From Paraurantiacibacter namhicola (GTDB lineage: Bacteria; Pseudomonadota; Alphaproteobacteria; Sphingomonadales; Sphingomonadaceae), in assembly GCF_001687545.1 (NCBI RefSeq), contig NZ_CP016545.1, positions 1,535,001 to 1,599,000 on the forward strand: a DNA stretch of 64,000 nt. The letters are read 5' to 3'. The notes below the pieces were generated by a model. The model did no database searches. It was not told where the DNA came from and worked only from the letters and a program-made list of their open reading frames with translations. Within the stretch, counting starts at the first letter, position 1; every line of letters starts with the position of its first letter. Positions 16,141-23,704 of this stretch are shown here, piece after piece. Made by a program: the position numbers and the translations under genes.

Positions 16141-17088
16141 ATGGCAGCGCACGACACCGGCTCCGATTCTCCGCATTGGGAACAGCAATATCTCAGCCTG
16201 ATGCGCCGCATCTGGACAGAGGGGGACGAGCGCGTCGATCGCACCGGCGTGGGCACGCGGGCGATATTCGGCACGCAATTGCGGTTCGACCTGTCCGGGA
16301 ATCGCGTGCCCTTGCTGACCACCAAGCGCGTTTTCTGGAAGGCCGCCGCGCGCGAGATGCTGTGGTTCCTGACCGGAAATACCAACATCCGCCCGCTGCT
16401 GCAGCAGGGCGTCACCATCTGGTCGGACTGGCCTCTGAAGAAATATCGCGAGGCAACCGGCGAGGATATCGCGCAGGACGCTTTCGAGCAGCGCGTGGTC
16501 GATGACGTGGATTTTGCTGCCCGCTGGGGGGAACTTGGCCCGGTCTATGGCAAGCAGTGGGTCGACTGGCCGACATATGAGCCGGACGGGCAGGGCGGTT
16601 TCCGGCAGGGCAATGGCATCAACCAGGTCCAGCAGGTGGTGGACAGCCTGCGCTCAAGTCCGGGAAGCCGGCGGCACATTATCGAAGGCTGGAACGTGGC
16701 GGAGCTGGACGGGATGGCCCTGCCGCCATGCCACAAGACATACCAGTTCTGCGTGGCGGACGGGAAACTGACGGGCATTCTTTACCAGCGCAGCTGCGAC
16801 GTGGCGCTGGGGCTGCCTTTCAACCTGTTCGGGGCCGCGCTGCTGACGCGCATGCTGGCGCATCAGGCCGGGTTGGAGCCAGGGGAACTGGTTTGGATGG
16901 GCGGCGACACGCACCTGTACCTGAACCATACCGAGCTGGTCGAAGCGCAGCTGGAACGGGAACCAGCGGGCCAGCCAAGGCTTGAAATCGCAAGGAAGCC
17001 GGACACGATCTTCGATTACCGGTTCGAGGATTTCGCAGTCGAGGACTACGCGCCGCAGGGCGTCCTGCGCGCGCCGGTCGCGGTTTGA
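16141..17088 (+). CDS. thyA: Thymidylate synthase (ThyA)
   Basis: Classical folate-dependent thymidylate synthase, 315 aa, converting dUMP and methylene-THF to dTMP and DHF. Key features are DRTGVGTR (phosphate-binding Arg, residues 33-40), the W-W pair and substrate region LGPVYGKQWVDW, the catalytic Cys197 in ALPPCHKTYQF, QRSCDVALGLPFN near 217-230, and GDTHLYLNH near 257. The length is longer than the E. coli enzyme (264) because of an insertion around residues 105-125 and 150-160, seen in several bacterial ThyA. The ATG at 16141 directly follows TTGC; no strong Shine-Dalgarno is visible, so initiation may be weak or leaderless. Confidence 0.96.
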   Translation: MAAHDTGSDSPHWEQQYLSLMRRIWTEGDERVDRTGVGTRAIFGTQLRFDLSGNRVPLLTTKRVFWKAAAREMLWFLTGNTNIRPLLQQGVTIWSDWPLKKYREATGEDIAQDAFEQRVVDDVDFAARWGELGPVYGKQWVDWPTYEPDGQGGFRQGNGINQVQQVVDSLRSSPGSRRHIIEGWNVAELDGMALPPCHKTYQFCVADGKLTGILYQRSCDVALGLPFNLFGAALLTRMLAHQAGLEPGELVWMGGDTHLYLNHTELVEAQLEREPAGQPRLEIARKPDTIFDYRFEDFAVEDYAPQGVLRAPVAV

Positions 17089-17120
17089 TCTGCCGGTTGA
17101 CGGCCCGTTTGCAGGCCCGG

Positions 17121-17149
17121 TTGACCCTGTGCGCGGCGTATAATAATAT
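17121..17149 (+). promoter_or_regulatory. Predicted sigma-70-type promoter of the bkd operon
   Basis: TTGACC at 17121-17126 and TAATAT at 17144-17149 are separated by 17 bases. This is the only AT-rich stretch in the 123-base gap between thyA and the E1alpha gene. A second possible -10 (TATAAT at 17139-17144) has too short a spacer to the same -35. Confidence 0.55.
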
Positions 17150-17211
17150 GTCGCACGAATAGAATATCCTTTCGGGCGCATCCGACGCCCGGCAGGCTTT
17201 GGGAGAGGCTT

Positions 17212-18507
17212 ATGGCGGACAAGCAGCCACCTGCAGGGGACAATCGCCCCAAATTGGCCCTGCACGTTCCGGAACCGAAATATCGCCCCGGCGACGCGGT
17301 GGACTATTCCGACATCGATATTGGCGAACCGGGCAGCATGTCGCGCCCGGATGAAACCTGCTCGCCCGACACCATGCGCGACCATGCCTATGGGCTGGTG
17401 CGGGTGCTGGGCGATGACGACAACGCCGCCGGTCCGTGGGATCCGCGCCTTTCGCCCGACACGCTGCGCACGATGATGCGCAATTTTGCCATGGTCCGCG
17501 CCTTCGACGAGCGGATGTTCCGCGGGCAGCGGCAGGGCAAGACCAGCTTCTACATGAAGTGCACCGGTGAGGAGGCGACCAGCGTCGCTGCCGCCATGGC
17601 GCTGGCAGCGGATGACATGGTCTTCCCCAGCTATCGCCAGCAGGGCATCCTGATCGCGCGCGGTTACCCACTGGTGGAGATGATCAACCAGATCTACTCC
17701 AACAAGGGTGACAAGCTGAAGGGCCGCCAGCTGCCCATCATGTATTCCAGCCGGGAGCACAGCTTCTTCAGCATCTCCGGCAACCTCGCCACGCAGACGC
17801 CGCAGGCGGTGGGCTGGGCGATGGCCAGTGCGATCAAGGGCGACAGCCGCATCGCCGCCACATGGGTTGGCGAGGGCAGCACTGCAGAGGGGGATTTCCA
17901 CTCCGCCTGCACATTCGCCGCCGTCTATAACGCGCCGGTCATTCTGAACGTGATCAACAACCAGTGGGCCATTTCCAGCTTCAGCGGTTTTGCCGGGGCG
18001 GAGCGCACGACCTTCGCCGCCCGCGCGCTGGGCTATGGCCTCGCCGGTCTTCGCGTGGACGGCAACGATGCGCTGGCATGCTACGCCGCGCAGCAATGGG
18101 CCGCCAATCGCGCCCGCGCCAATGGCGGGCCCACGCTGATCGAATACTTCACCTATCGCGCAGAAGGGCACTCCACATCCGACGATCCCTCCGGCTATCG
18201 CAGCGCGCAGGAGCGTGAGGAATGGCCGCTGGGCGATCCCGTGATGCGCCTGAAGAAGCACCTCATCGCCCTGGGCGAATGGGACGAGGAGCGGCAGGAA
18301 GCCATGGACCGCGAATGCGCGGAACTGGTGAAGGCTGCCACCAAGGAAGCCGAGAAGAACGGCATCCTGGGCCACGGCCTGCACCACCCGTTCCGCACGA
18401 TGTTCCAGGACGTCTACGAAGACATTCCCTGGCATCTCGAGGAGCAGGCCGCGCAGGCCAAACACGAACGCGAGGTCAAATGGCCCGGAGAGGAGCCGTG
18501 GTCGTGA
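17212..18507 (+). CDS. bkdA1: Branched-chain 2-oxoacid dehydrogenase E1 alpha subunit
   Basis: A 431-aa E1 alpha subunit of the branched-chain 2-oxoacid dehydrogenase complex (valine, leucine and isoleucine catabolism). The N-terminal extension (1-85, with ALHVPEPKYRPGD) is typical of the BCKDH rather than the pyruvate-dehydrogenase alpha chain. The TPP/Mg motif runs from GEGSTAEGDFH (near 219) to NNQWAIS (near 247). A phosphorylation-loop-like RAEGHSTSDDPSGYR lies near 310. It is translationally coupled to E1 beta by a GTGA overlap. Promoter-like elements lie at 17121-17149. Start ATG 17212 follows GGGAGAGG. Confidence 0.93.
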   Translation: MADKQPPAGDNRPKLALHVPEPKYRPGDAVDYSDIDIGEPGSMSRPDETCSPDTMRDHAYGLVRVLGDDDNAAGPWDPRLSPDTLRTMMRNFAMVRAFDERMFRGQRQGKTSFYMKCTGEEATSVAAAMALAADDMVFPSYRQQGILIARGYPLVEMINQIYSNKGDKLKGRQLPIMYSSREHSFFSISGNLATQTPQAVGWAMASAIKGDSRIAATWVGEGSTAEGDFHSACTFAAVYNAPVILNVINNQWAISSFSGFAGAERTTFAARALGYGLAGLRVDGNDALACYAAQQWAANRARANGGPTLIEYFTYRAEGHSTSDDPSGYRSAQEREEWPLGDPVMRLKKHLIALGEWDEERQEAMDRECAELVKAATKEAEKNGILGHGLHHPFRTMFQDVYEDIPWHLEEQAAQAKHEREVKWPGEEPWS

Positions 18508-19568
18508 GCACGCAGGTAAAGAACAAGAAGGGCGCCGAGACCGGCGCGGATGGCGAACGCCGCCTCAACATGATCGAGGCGATCAACGACGCGCTCGACA
18601 TCATGCTGGAACGCGATCCCGATGTGATCGTGATGGGCGAGGATATCGGCTATTTCGGCGGCGTGTTCCGCTGCACGGCCGGGCTGCAGGAAAAGCACGG
18701 CAAGACGCGCGTCTTCGACACGCCGATCTCCGAATGCGGCATTATCGGCGTGGCCGTGGGCATGGGCGCTTATGGCCTTCGCCCGGTGCCCGAAATCCAG
18801 TTTGCCGATTACATCTATCCCGGACTGGACCAGCTGATCAGCGAGGCCGCGCGCCTGCGCTATCGCTCTGCCACCGAATATATCGCGCCGCTGACGGTCC
18901 GCAGCCCGTTTGGCGGCGGCATCTTCGGCGGGCAGACTCACAGCCAGAGCCCGGAAGCCATCTTCACCCATGTCGCGGGCCTGAAGACGGTCATTCCCGC
19001 CACGCCCTACGATGCGAAGGGACTGCTGATTTCGTGCATCGAAGACAATGATCCGGTCATCTTCTTCGAGCCCAAGCGGATCTATAACGGCCCCTTCAGC
19101 GGTTTTTACGACAAGCCGGTGGAGCCGTGGAAGCGCCATGCCGACAGCGTGGTGCCCGAAGGCCATTACTCCATCCCGCTGGGCAAGGCGCGCACCGTTA
19201 CCGAAGGCGAGCAGCTTACCGTTCTCACCTACGGGACCATGGTCCACGTTACGGAGGCCGTATGCCGCGAGCAGGGGATCGAGGCCAATATCCTGGACCT
19301 TCGCACGCTGGTGCCGCTCGATATCGAGGCCATCGAGGAAAGCGTCCGCAAGACCGGTCGCTGCCTGATCGTGCATGAGGCGACGCGAACATCCGGCTTC
19401 GGCGCGGAGCTTTCCGCCCTGGTAACCGAACGGTGCTTCTACCACCTCGAAGCGCCGGTGGAGCGCGTGACCGGTTTCGACACTCCCTATCCGCACAGCC
19501 TGGAATGGGCCTATTTCCCCGGCCCCGTCCGCATTGGCGAGGCAATCGACAAGATCCTGAAGGACTGA
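18504..19568 (+). CDS. bkdA2: Branched-chain 2-oxoacid dehydrogenase E1 beta subunit
   Basis: A 354-aa E1 beta subunit. The GTG at 18504 overlaps the E1 alpha stop (GTGA) and gives MSTQVKNKKG; the conserved domain starts at NMIEAINDALD. Family motifs are MGEDIGYFGGVFRCT, FDTPISECGIIG, QFADYIYPGLDQ, SPFGGGIFGGQTHSQSPE and, in the transketolase C-terminal domain, LTYGTMVHV and DLRTLVPLD. It forms the alpha2beta2 decarboxylase with the upstream gene and reductively acylates the lipoyl group of the downstream E2. Confidence 0.93.
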   Translation: MSTQVKNKKGAETGADGERRLNMIEAINDALDIMLERDPDVIVMGEDIGYFGGVFRCTAGLQEKHGKTRVFDTPISECGIIGVAVGMGAYGLRPVPEIQFADYIYPGLDQLISEAARLRYRSATEYIAPLTVRSPFGGGIFGGQTHSQSPEAIFTHVAGLKTVIPATPYDAKGLLISCIEDNDPVIFFEPKRIYNGPFSGFYDKPVEPWKRHADSVVPEGHYSIPLGKARTVTEGEQLTVLTYGTMVHVTEAVCREQGIEANILDLRTLVPLDIEAIEESVRKTGRCLIVHEATRTSGFGAELSALVTERCFYHLEAPVERVTGFDTPYPHSLEWAYFPGPVRIGEAIDKILKD

Positions 19569-19572
19569 CGCG

Positions 19573-20901
19573 ATGAGCAAGTTCACATTCAACATGCCCG
19601 ACGTGGGCGAGGGCGTGGCCGAAGCGGAAATCGTCGGCTGGCAGGTCAAGGTCGGCGACATGGTCGAGGAAGACCAGCACCTGGTCGACGTGATGACCGA
19701 CAAGGCCACGATCGACATCGAGAGCCCCGTGACCGGCAAGGTGCTGGAAGTGGCCGGTGAAGAAGGCGACATCGTCTCGGTCGGCGCGATGCTGCTGGTC
19801 ATCGAGGTCGAAGGCGAGGAGGCCGAAACCGCGCCTGCACCTGCGCCGAAAGCCGAGGTGGTAGAGGAGCGGATCGAGGTCGAGAACCCCGATGCCAGCG
19901 ATGCGGATGACGCAATTGAGCGGGGGCAGGACGAGCGTCCTTCGACAAGCTCAAGACAAGCGGACGTTGCATCCGAGACATCTTCACCCGCTCAGCCTGA
20001 GCCTGACGAAGGCCCGGGCAAATCTTCTGCGAAGGTCCTGGCCACCCCGGCGGTGCGCCAGCGTGCGCGGGATCTCGGGATCGACCTTTCCGAGGTCAAA
20101 CCATCCGAGGGCGGCCGTGTGCGGCACGGCGACCTCGACCAGTTCCTCAGCTACAATTCCGGTGGCGGCTACGGCTCGGCCCGCGGCGCACGTGCTGACG
20201 AGGCCATCAAGGTCATCGGCCTGCGCAAGCGGATTGCCGAGAACATGGCAGCGTCCAAGCGGGCGATCCCGCACTTCTCCTATGTCGAGGAGTGCGATGT
20301 CACCGAGCTGGAGAAACTGCGCGGCGATCTGAATGCGGACCGCGGTGACAAGCCGAAGCTGACGCTGCTGCCGCTGATCATCAGCGCGATCTGCCGCAGC
20401 CTGCCAGGTTTCCCGATGATCAACGCCCGCTTCGATGATGAAGCGAATGTCGTCACGCGCCATGGCAGCGTGCACCTGGGCATGGCGACGATGACCGACA
20501 ACGGCCTGATGGTCCCCGTGATCCGCGACGCGCAGTCCCGGAACCTGTGGCAGCTGGCGAACGAGATCGCGCGGCTGGCTGACGCCGCCCGCACAGGCAA
20601 GGCGAAGAGCGAGGAGCTGTCCGGCTCCACGCTGACCGTCACATCGCTGGGCCCGCTTGGCGGCGTTGCGACCACGCCGGTTATCAACCGGCCCGAAGTG
20701 GCGATAATCGGCCCCAACCGGATCGTGGAGCGGCCAATGTTCGTTTCCGACGGCATGGGCGGCGAACGAATCGAGAAGCGCAAGCTGATGAATATCTCCA
20801 TCAGCTGCGATCACCGCGTGGTGGATGGATACGATGCCGCTGCCTTCGTCCAGCAGCTCAAGAAGCTGCTCGAAACGCCGGCGTTGCTGCTGGCGAATTG
20901 A
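19573..20901 (+). CDS. bkdB: Branched-chain 2-oxoacid dehydrogenase E2 (dihydrolipoyl acyltransferase)
   Basis: A 442-aa E2 core subunit. The lipoyl domain occupies residues 3-78, with lipoyl-Lys44 in VMTDKATIDIES. A flexible linker covers about 85-148. The peripheral-subunit-binding domain is at 150-190 (ATPAVRQRARDLGIDL). The catalytic domain runs from about 210 to 442, with active-site H414-x-x-x-D418 in SCDHRVVDGYD. Residues of about 122-147 of the linker are encoded by an inverted-repeat element (19939-20012), so its amino acids (Pro/Ser/Glu-rich) are repeat-derived. The E3 gene is not adjacent. Four bases separate it from E1 beta. Confidence 0.93.
   Translation: MSKFTFNMPDVGEGVAEAEIVGWQVKVGDMVEEDQHLVDVMTDKATIDIESPVTGKVLEVAGEEGDIVSVGAMLLVIEVEGEEAETAPAPAPKAEVVEERIEVENPDASDADDAIERGQDERPSTSSRQADVASETSSPAQPEPDEGPGKSSAKVLATPAVRQRARDLGIDLSEVKPSEGGRVRHGDLDQFLSYNSGGGYGSARGARADEAIKVIGLRKRIAENMAASKRAIPHFSYVEECDVTELEKLRGDLNADRGDKPKLTLLPLIISAICRSLPGFPMINARFDDEANVVTRHGSVHLGMATMTDNGLMVPVIRDAQSRNLWQLANEIARLADAARTGKAKSEELSGSTLTVTSLGPLGGVATTPVINRPEVAIIGPNRIVERPMFVSDGMGGERIEKRKLMNISISCDHRVVDGYDAAAFVQQLKKLLETPALLLAN
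19939..20012. repeat. Inverted-repeat element inside the E2 linker
   Basis: The left arm CCTTCGACAAGCTCA (19939-19953) and right arm TGAGCCTGACGAAGG (19998-20012) are complementary at 13 of 15 positions. This is the CCTTCGACAAGCTCAGG-type element that is normally intergenic in sphingomonads and related bacteria. Here it lies in frame within bkdB, in the disordered linker, and is read through without a stop codon. Confidence 0.85.
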
Positions 20902-20920
20902 GCGTTTGCACAAGGAAATT

Positions 20921-20950
20921 GCCTGTCGGTGAAATTCCCTTTCGACAGGC
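20921..20950 (+). terminator. Stem-loop after the bkd operon
   Basis: GCCTGTCG (20921-20928) and CGACAGGC (20943-20950) form a perfect 8-bp stem with a 14-base loop, 20 bases after the E2 stop. There is no U-run, so it may be a Rho-assisted or stabilising hairpin rather than a classical terminator. Confidence 0.45.
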
Positions 20951-20952
20951 CA

Positions 20953-20979
20953 TTGACAGGGCCGCACCGCTGGCATAGT
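20953..20979 (+). promoter_or_regulatory. Possible promoter of tRNA-Asp
   Basis: TTGACA at 20953-20958 and CATAGT at 20974-20979, with a 15-base spacer, about 35 bases before the tRNA. The -35 is perfect but the spacer is short. Confidence 0.4.
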
Positions 20980-21014
20980 GGCGCGGCTCCCAAGGGGCGC
21001 TACAGCGCAAATGC

Positions 21015-21091
21015 GCGGGTGTAGCTCAGTTGGTTAGAGTATCGGCCTGTCACGCCGAGGGTCGCGGGTTCGAGTCCCGTCACTCGCGCCA
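21015..21091 (+). tRNA. tRNA-Asp (anticodon GTC)
   Basis: 77 bases with encoded CCA. The acceptor stem GCGGGTG pairs with CACTCGC (one G-T pair). The D-arm is AGCTCAGTTGGTTAGAGT, the anticodon loop CTGTCAC gives GTC, and the T-loop is GGTTCGAGTCC. It stands alone between the bkd operon and the minus-strand ThuA-like gene. Confidence 0.97.
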
Positions 21092-21121
21092 CCTTGGGAT
21101 TTTTACTGCCCTGAATGACAA

Positions 21122-21967
21122 TCAGCAGCCGGCCGCTGCGCCGCTGCCTGCGGCGCGTGTCCAGGCAATGGCGTTGGCCAGGAACCGCCTGTAAATCGGG
21201 TCCCGGTAATTGCTCTGGTCGTGCCCGATGGCGGAATAGACGACGCGCCCGTTGCCCATACACCGCGCCCACGCGATGGGATGCTGGGCGGGATCGTTCC
21301 CCATACGCAGGTCTTGCTGTGGGCCGTAAAGCAGGTTTTCTGGGCTGTATGTGTTTTCGTCGAGGCCAAGCAGGGGCGTTGCCCCTTCCAGCGCGGCCGT
21401 TCCATCGAAACTGTACCACTCGTCCGTCAATAGCCAGTCAGCCGGTATGCCATGCATTACCGGATGCTTGGGCGCCAGGTTCACAACGCGCGCCTGCTGG
21501 AATTGCGGATCTGCTGGATGGCCGATGAATTCTGGGCCAATCACCTTTTTGTCGTACCAAGGCCAGTCCGTGTGCGAGTTGTCGCCCGATCCATGCAGCG
21601 CGACGAGTGCGCCGCCTGCCAGGATCCATTGCTGCAATGCCGCTTCCTGTGCGGGCGACAGGGAATCACCGCTGACATTATTGAATATCATGATATCGAA
21701 GCGCGCCAGATGGCCAGGCCCGAATACCGCCGCATTCTCGGTTGTGAAAAATCCCAGGCCTGCGTCGGTGGTGTAGTCGGCAAGGAACAGGCTGGCCCCG
21801 GCAATTCCTTCATTGTGCCGCCAGCCGCGTGTCTTGGAAAAGACCAGCATGGCCGGCTGCGCCAAATATTCGGAAATCTCCGGCGGTCGCGCATCGTAGA
21901 GCGAAGAGGGCGGCACGCTGGCGCAGGCGGCAAGGCCGGCACAAAGCAGGGCAGCCCAGGATTTCAC
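21122..21967 (-). CDS. ThuA-domain lipoprotein
   Basis: A 281-aa protein with a ThuA-like (trehalose-utilisation, class I glutamine-amidotransferase-like fold) domain. The signal MKSWAALLCAGLAACAS has a lipobox (LAAC), so it is an exported lipoprotein. Family signatures are VFSKTRGWRHNEGI near residue 43, NNVSGDSL, GGALVALHGSGDNSH near 130, and HPIAWAR..GRVVYSAIGHD near 245. The GTG start at 21967 overlaps the stop of the DUF2842 gene (GTGA). ThuA homologues are often linked to sugar or glycoside metabolism, but this copy stands in a folate/division gene string, so its role is unknown. Confidence 0.85.
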   Translation of the reverse strand: MKSWAALLCAGLAACASVPPSSLYDARPPEISEYLAQPAMLVFSKTRGWRHNEGIAGASLFLADYTTDAGLGFFTTENAAVFGPGHLARFDIMIFNNVSGDSLSPAQEAALQQWILAGGALVALHGSGDNSHTDWPWYDKKVIGPEFIGHPADPQFQQARVVNLAPKHPVMHGIPADWLLTDEWYSFDGTAALEGATPLLGLDENTYSPENLLYGPQQDLRMGNDPAQHPIAWARCMGNGRVVYSAIGHDQSNYRDPIYRRFLANAIAWTRAAGSGAAAGC

Positions 21968-22188
21968 TCCGGCGGGCTCCAGCGGCCGGTTTCCATCCAG
22001 ATCAGGAAGCGGCGCAGCGGCAGCAGCCATACCACCCCGAAGAAGGTGTAGACGATCGTCTGCAGCAGCGCGTGCCAGCCGCCGATGATGCCGGGCATGT
22101 AGCGGGCGATTACGAGCCCATAGGCCAGCAGGGCGATGGACAGCAGCACGATGCCGAAGGGGATGCGCCAGGTGGGCTCGGTTCTCAT
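21964..22188 (-). CDS. DUF2842 membrane protein
   Basis: A 74-aa protein with two hydrophobic segments (residues 10-30 and 41-60) and the DUF2842 ending LPLRRFLIWMETGRW. It is an inner-membrane protein of unknown function found in sphingomonads and related alphaproteobacteria. Its ATG overlaps the fau stop (ATGA) and its stop overlaps the start of the ThuA-like gene, giving a tightly coupled three-gene string. Confidence 0.8.
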   Translation of the reverse strand: MRTEPTWRIPFGIVLLSIALLAYGLVIARYMPGIIGGWHALLQTIVYTFFGVVWLLPLRRFLIWMETGRWSPPE

Positions 22189-22766
22189 GCGTAAGGTCCG
22201 TAGATGCGGGTGGGGGTGACGATGGCCGTCAGGGGTTCGTCATGCGGCTCGCGCGGGAGGCTGTTCACATACTGCATGTCCCAGGCCATACCGATCGCAG
22301 CGACCGGATGGGCGGACAGGAAGCGGTCGTAATAGCCGCCGCCCTGGCCCAGCCGCCAGCCATTGTCCGTAAAGGCCACCAGCGGCACGAAGACGACGTC
22401 CGGCGTGCATATCTCGGCGTCCGCGGCCGGTTCGCGCGTGCCGTGCGGGCCTTCGACAAGGTCGCTCAGCTCCCACGGGTCTGTGTGGATGCGGAATGTC
22501 ATCGCGCCGTCGCCGTCTTCGATACGCGGCAGGGCGATCTTGTGGCCGTTGTCCTGAAAGTACCGGGCATAGCTCTGCGCCGGCGCTTCGCCCGGGACGG
22601 CATGGTAAAGGCCGATCACCGCGTCTTCGCGGACCAGCTCCATCAGGGGCGCGGGCGGGCGGCTGAAAACCAGCGCGCTGACCTGCGCGGGCAGGGCGGC
22701 AGCATGTTCGCGCCTATCGCGGCGCATCGCTGCGCGCAGGTCTCGCTTCTGGGAATGGATGTCCAT
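22185..22766 (-). CDS. fau: 5-formyltetrahydrofolate cyclo-ligase
   Basis: A 193-aa ATP-dependent ligase (YgfA/MTHFS family) that converts 5-formyl-THF to 5,10-methenyl-THF. It has the N-terminal KRDLRAAMRRDR, the folate-site YHAVPGEA, and the ATP-site signature LGQGGGYYDRFL near residue 145. The start MDIHSQK at 22766 is the family-typical one. It is directly downstream of 6S RNA, as in E. coli (zapA-ssrS-fau), so the 6S precursor probably continues into this gene. Confidence 0.93.
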   Translation of the reverse strand: MDIHSQKRDLRAAMRRDRREHAAALPAQVSALVFSRPPAPLMELVREDAVIGLYHAVPGEAPAQSYARYFQDNGHKIALPRIEDGDGAMTFRIHTDPWELSDLVEGPHGTREPAADAEICTPDVVFVPLVAFTDNGWRLGQGGGYYDRFLSAHPVAAIGMAWDMQYVNSLPREPHDEPLTAIVTPTRIYGPYA

Positions 22767-22799
22767 GCCGCGCAACATAGGGCCGCTGGCCGCGTATGC

Positions 22800-22982
22800 C
22801 AGTCCCGGCAGGTGGTGTGGCGGAACCACCATGGGTCGTTACCGGGGAAATCCTCTGACGCCTAAACGTCAGGTGGGCGCCGTATACCCTGGCCCCCAGG
22901 ACGAACCCGTTAACCAGGGCAGGGACAGCTCCCTAGGAATGCTTATAGCCTCAGGGATGTTCGATCGGCTCGTGCCGGGCAG
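22800..22982 (-). ncRNA. ssrS: 6S RNA
   Basis: About 180 bases between zapA and fau, in the conserved genomic position of 6S RNA. On the minus strand the ends close with CCCGGCA (22979-22973) pairing with TGCCGGG (22810-22804). The interior is a long, interrupted hairpin in which CCTGGTTAACGGGTTCG and CCTGGGGGCCAGGG make the upper stem, with a large unpaired region near the middle typical of the promoter-mimicking bubble. 6S RNA binds the sigma-70 RNA polymerase and dampens transcription in stationary phase. The exact ends are estimated. Confidence 0.78.
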
Positions 22983-22998
22983 TCCCGCCGCAGCCTAT

Positions 22999-23313
22999 CT
23001 AGGTGGTGCTGGCACCATCCTCAAGCGCGGCGGCGAGGCTTTCGAGCCGATCGGCGAGATTTTCCAGCGGCACGGCGATATCGGCCAGCGCGCTGCCCTT
23101 TACGGCGCCGCCGCGTTCCAGGTCGTAATTCTCGTCCGCCAGCAGCAGCGCGCCATACAGCAGCGTGCGCTCAGCCGATTGCCCGGCGAGGTTGTCTATG
23201 GTGGACAGGCGCCGGTCGATCTTTTCGGCCAGCATCGCGATATGCGGTTCTTCGCCCTCACCGCAATTGATGGTGTATTTGCGGCCCGCGAGTGTGACGG
23301 TGACGTTGCTCAC
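22999..23313 (-). CDS. zapA: Cell division protein ZapA
   Basis: A 104-aa ZapA homologue that binds FtsZ and promotes Z-ring assembly. The family start VTVTLAGRKYTINCGEGEE, with HIAMLAEKIDRRL, is followed by a C-terminal coiled coil (about 70-98, ENLADRLESLAAALE). A GTG start at 23313 overlaps the stop of the upstream 64-aa gene (GTGA). The 6S RNA gene follows 16 or so bases after the stop. Confidence 0.92.
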   Translation of the reverse strand: MSNVTVTLAGRKYTINCGEGEEPHIAMLAEKIDRRLSTIDNLAGQSAERTLLYGALLLADENYDLERGGAVKGSALADIAVPLENLADRLESLAAALEDGASTT

Positions 23314-23504
23314 TGCGAAATGTCCGCAATCAGCCGGTCGAGTTCGGCAAGCGCGGCCTGTGTGTTCTCACGCAGGGCCTCTTCACGCGCTGAGGCGCCG
23401 TCCGACGCAGGCTGCCGCGAAGCCATCTCCGCAGCGCCGCGTTCGATACGCGCCGCAGCCTCCTGGATCCGGGTGATGGCCCGTGAAACGCGCTCTGTTT
23501 CCAT
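23310..23504 (-). CDS. Small alpha-helical hypothetical protein upstream of zapA
   Basis: A 64-aa, almost wholly helical, charged protein (METERVSRAITRIQEAAARI, ending AALAELDRLIADISQ), probably a coiled coil. ATG 23504 is the first plausible start. The GTGA overlap with zapA implies coupled translation. A role in division is guilt by association only. Confidence 0.68.
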   Translation of the reverse strand: METERVSRAITRIQEAAARIERGAAEMASRQPASDGASAREEALRENTQAALAELDRLIADISQ

Positions 23505-23704
23505 GCGGCGCAGAATATGCGCTTTGCTCGCGCTTGCAAAGGCTTGCGCTCCATGGCTGTGAAAAAGTCCGCGATCGTCGTGCGGTAATGGGTGGTCTGC
23601 CCCCTCCCTCGCCTTGACGGGGCAGGGAGCCTCCGCGATGCAGGCGGCGCGTCGAATCGCCTGAATTAGCGCGGGCGAACATGCCGCCGACAGGAGCCTT
23701 GCCA

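Noticed and set aside
15881-16201. Open frame encoding a protein across tRNA-Pro (and a similar one across tRNA-Asp, 21000-21419)
   Set aside because: These are well-known artefacts of reading a tRNA as protein (GERGFEPP- and VTGLEPATLG-type peptides).
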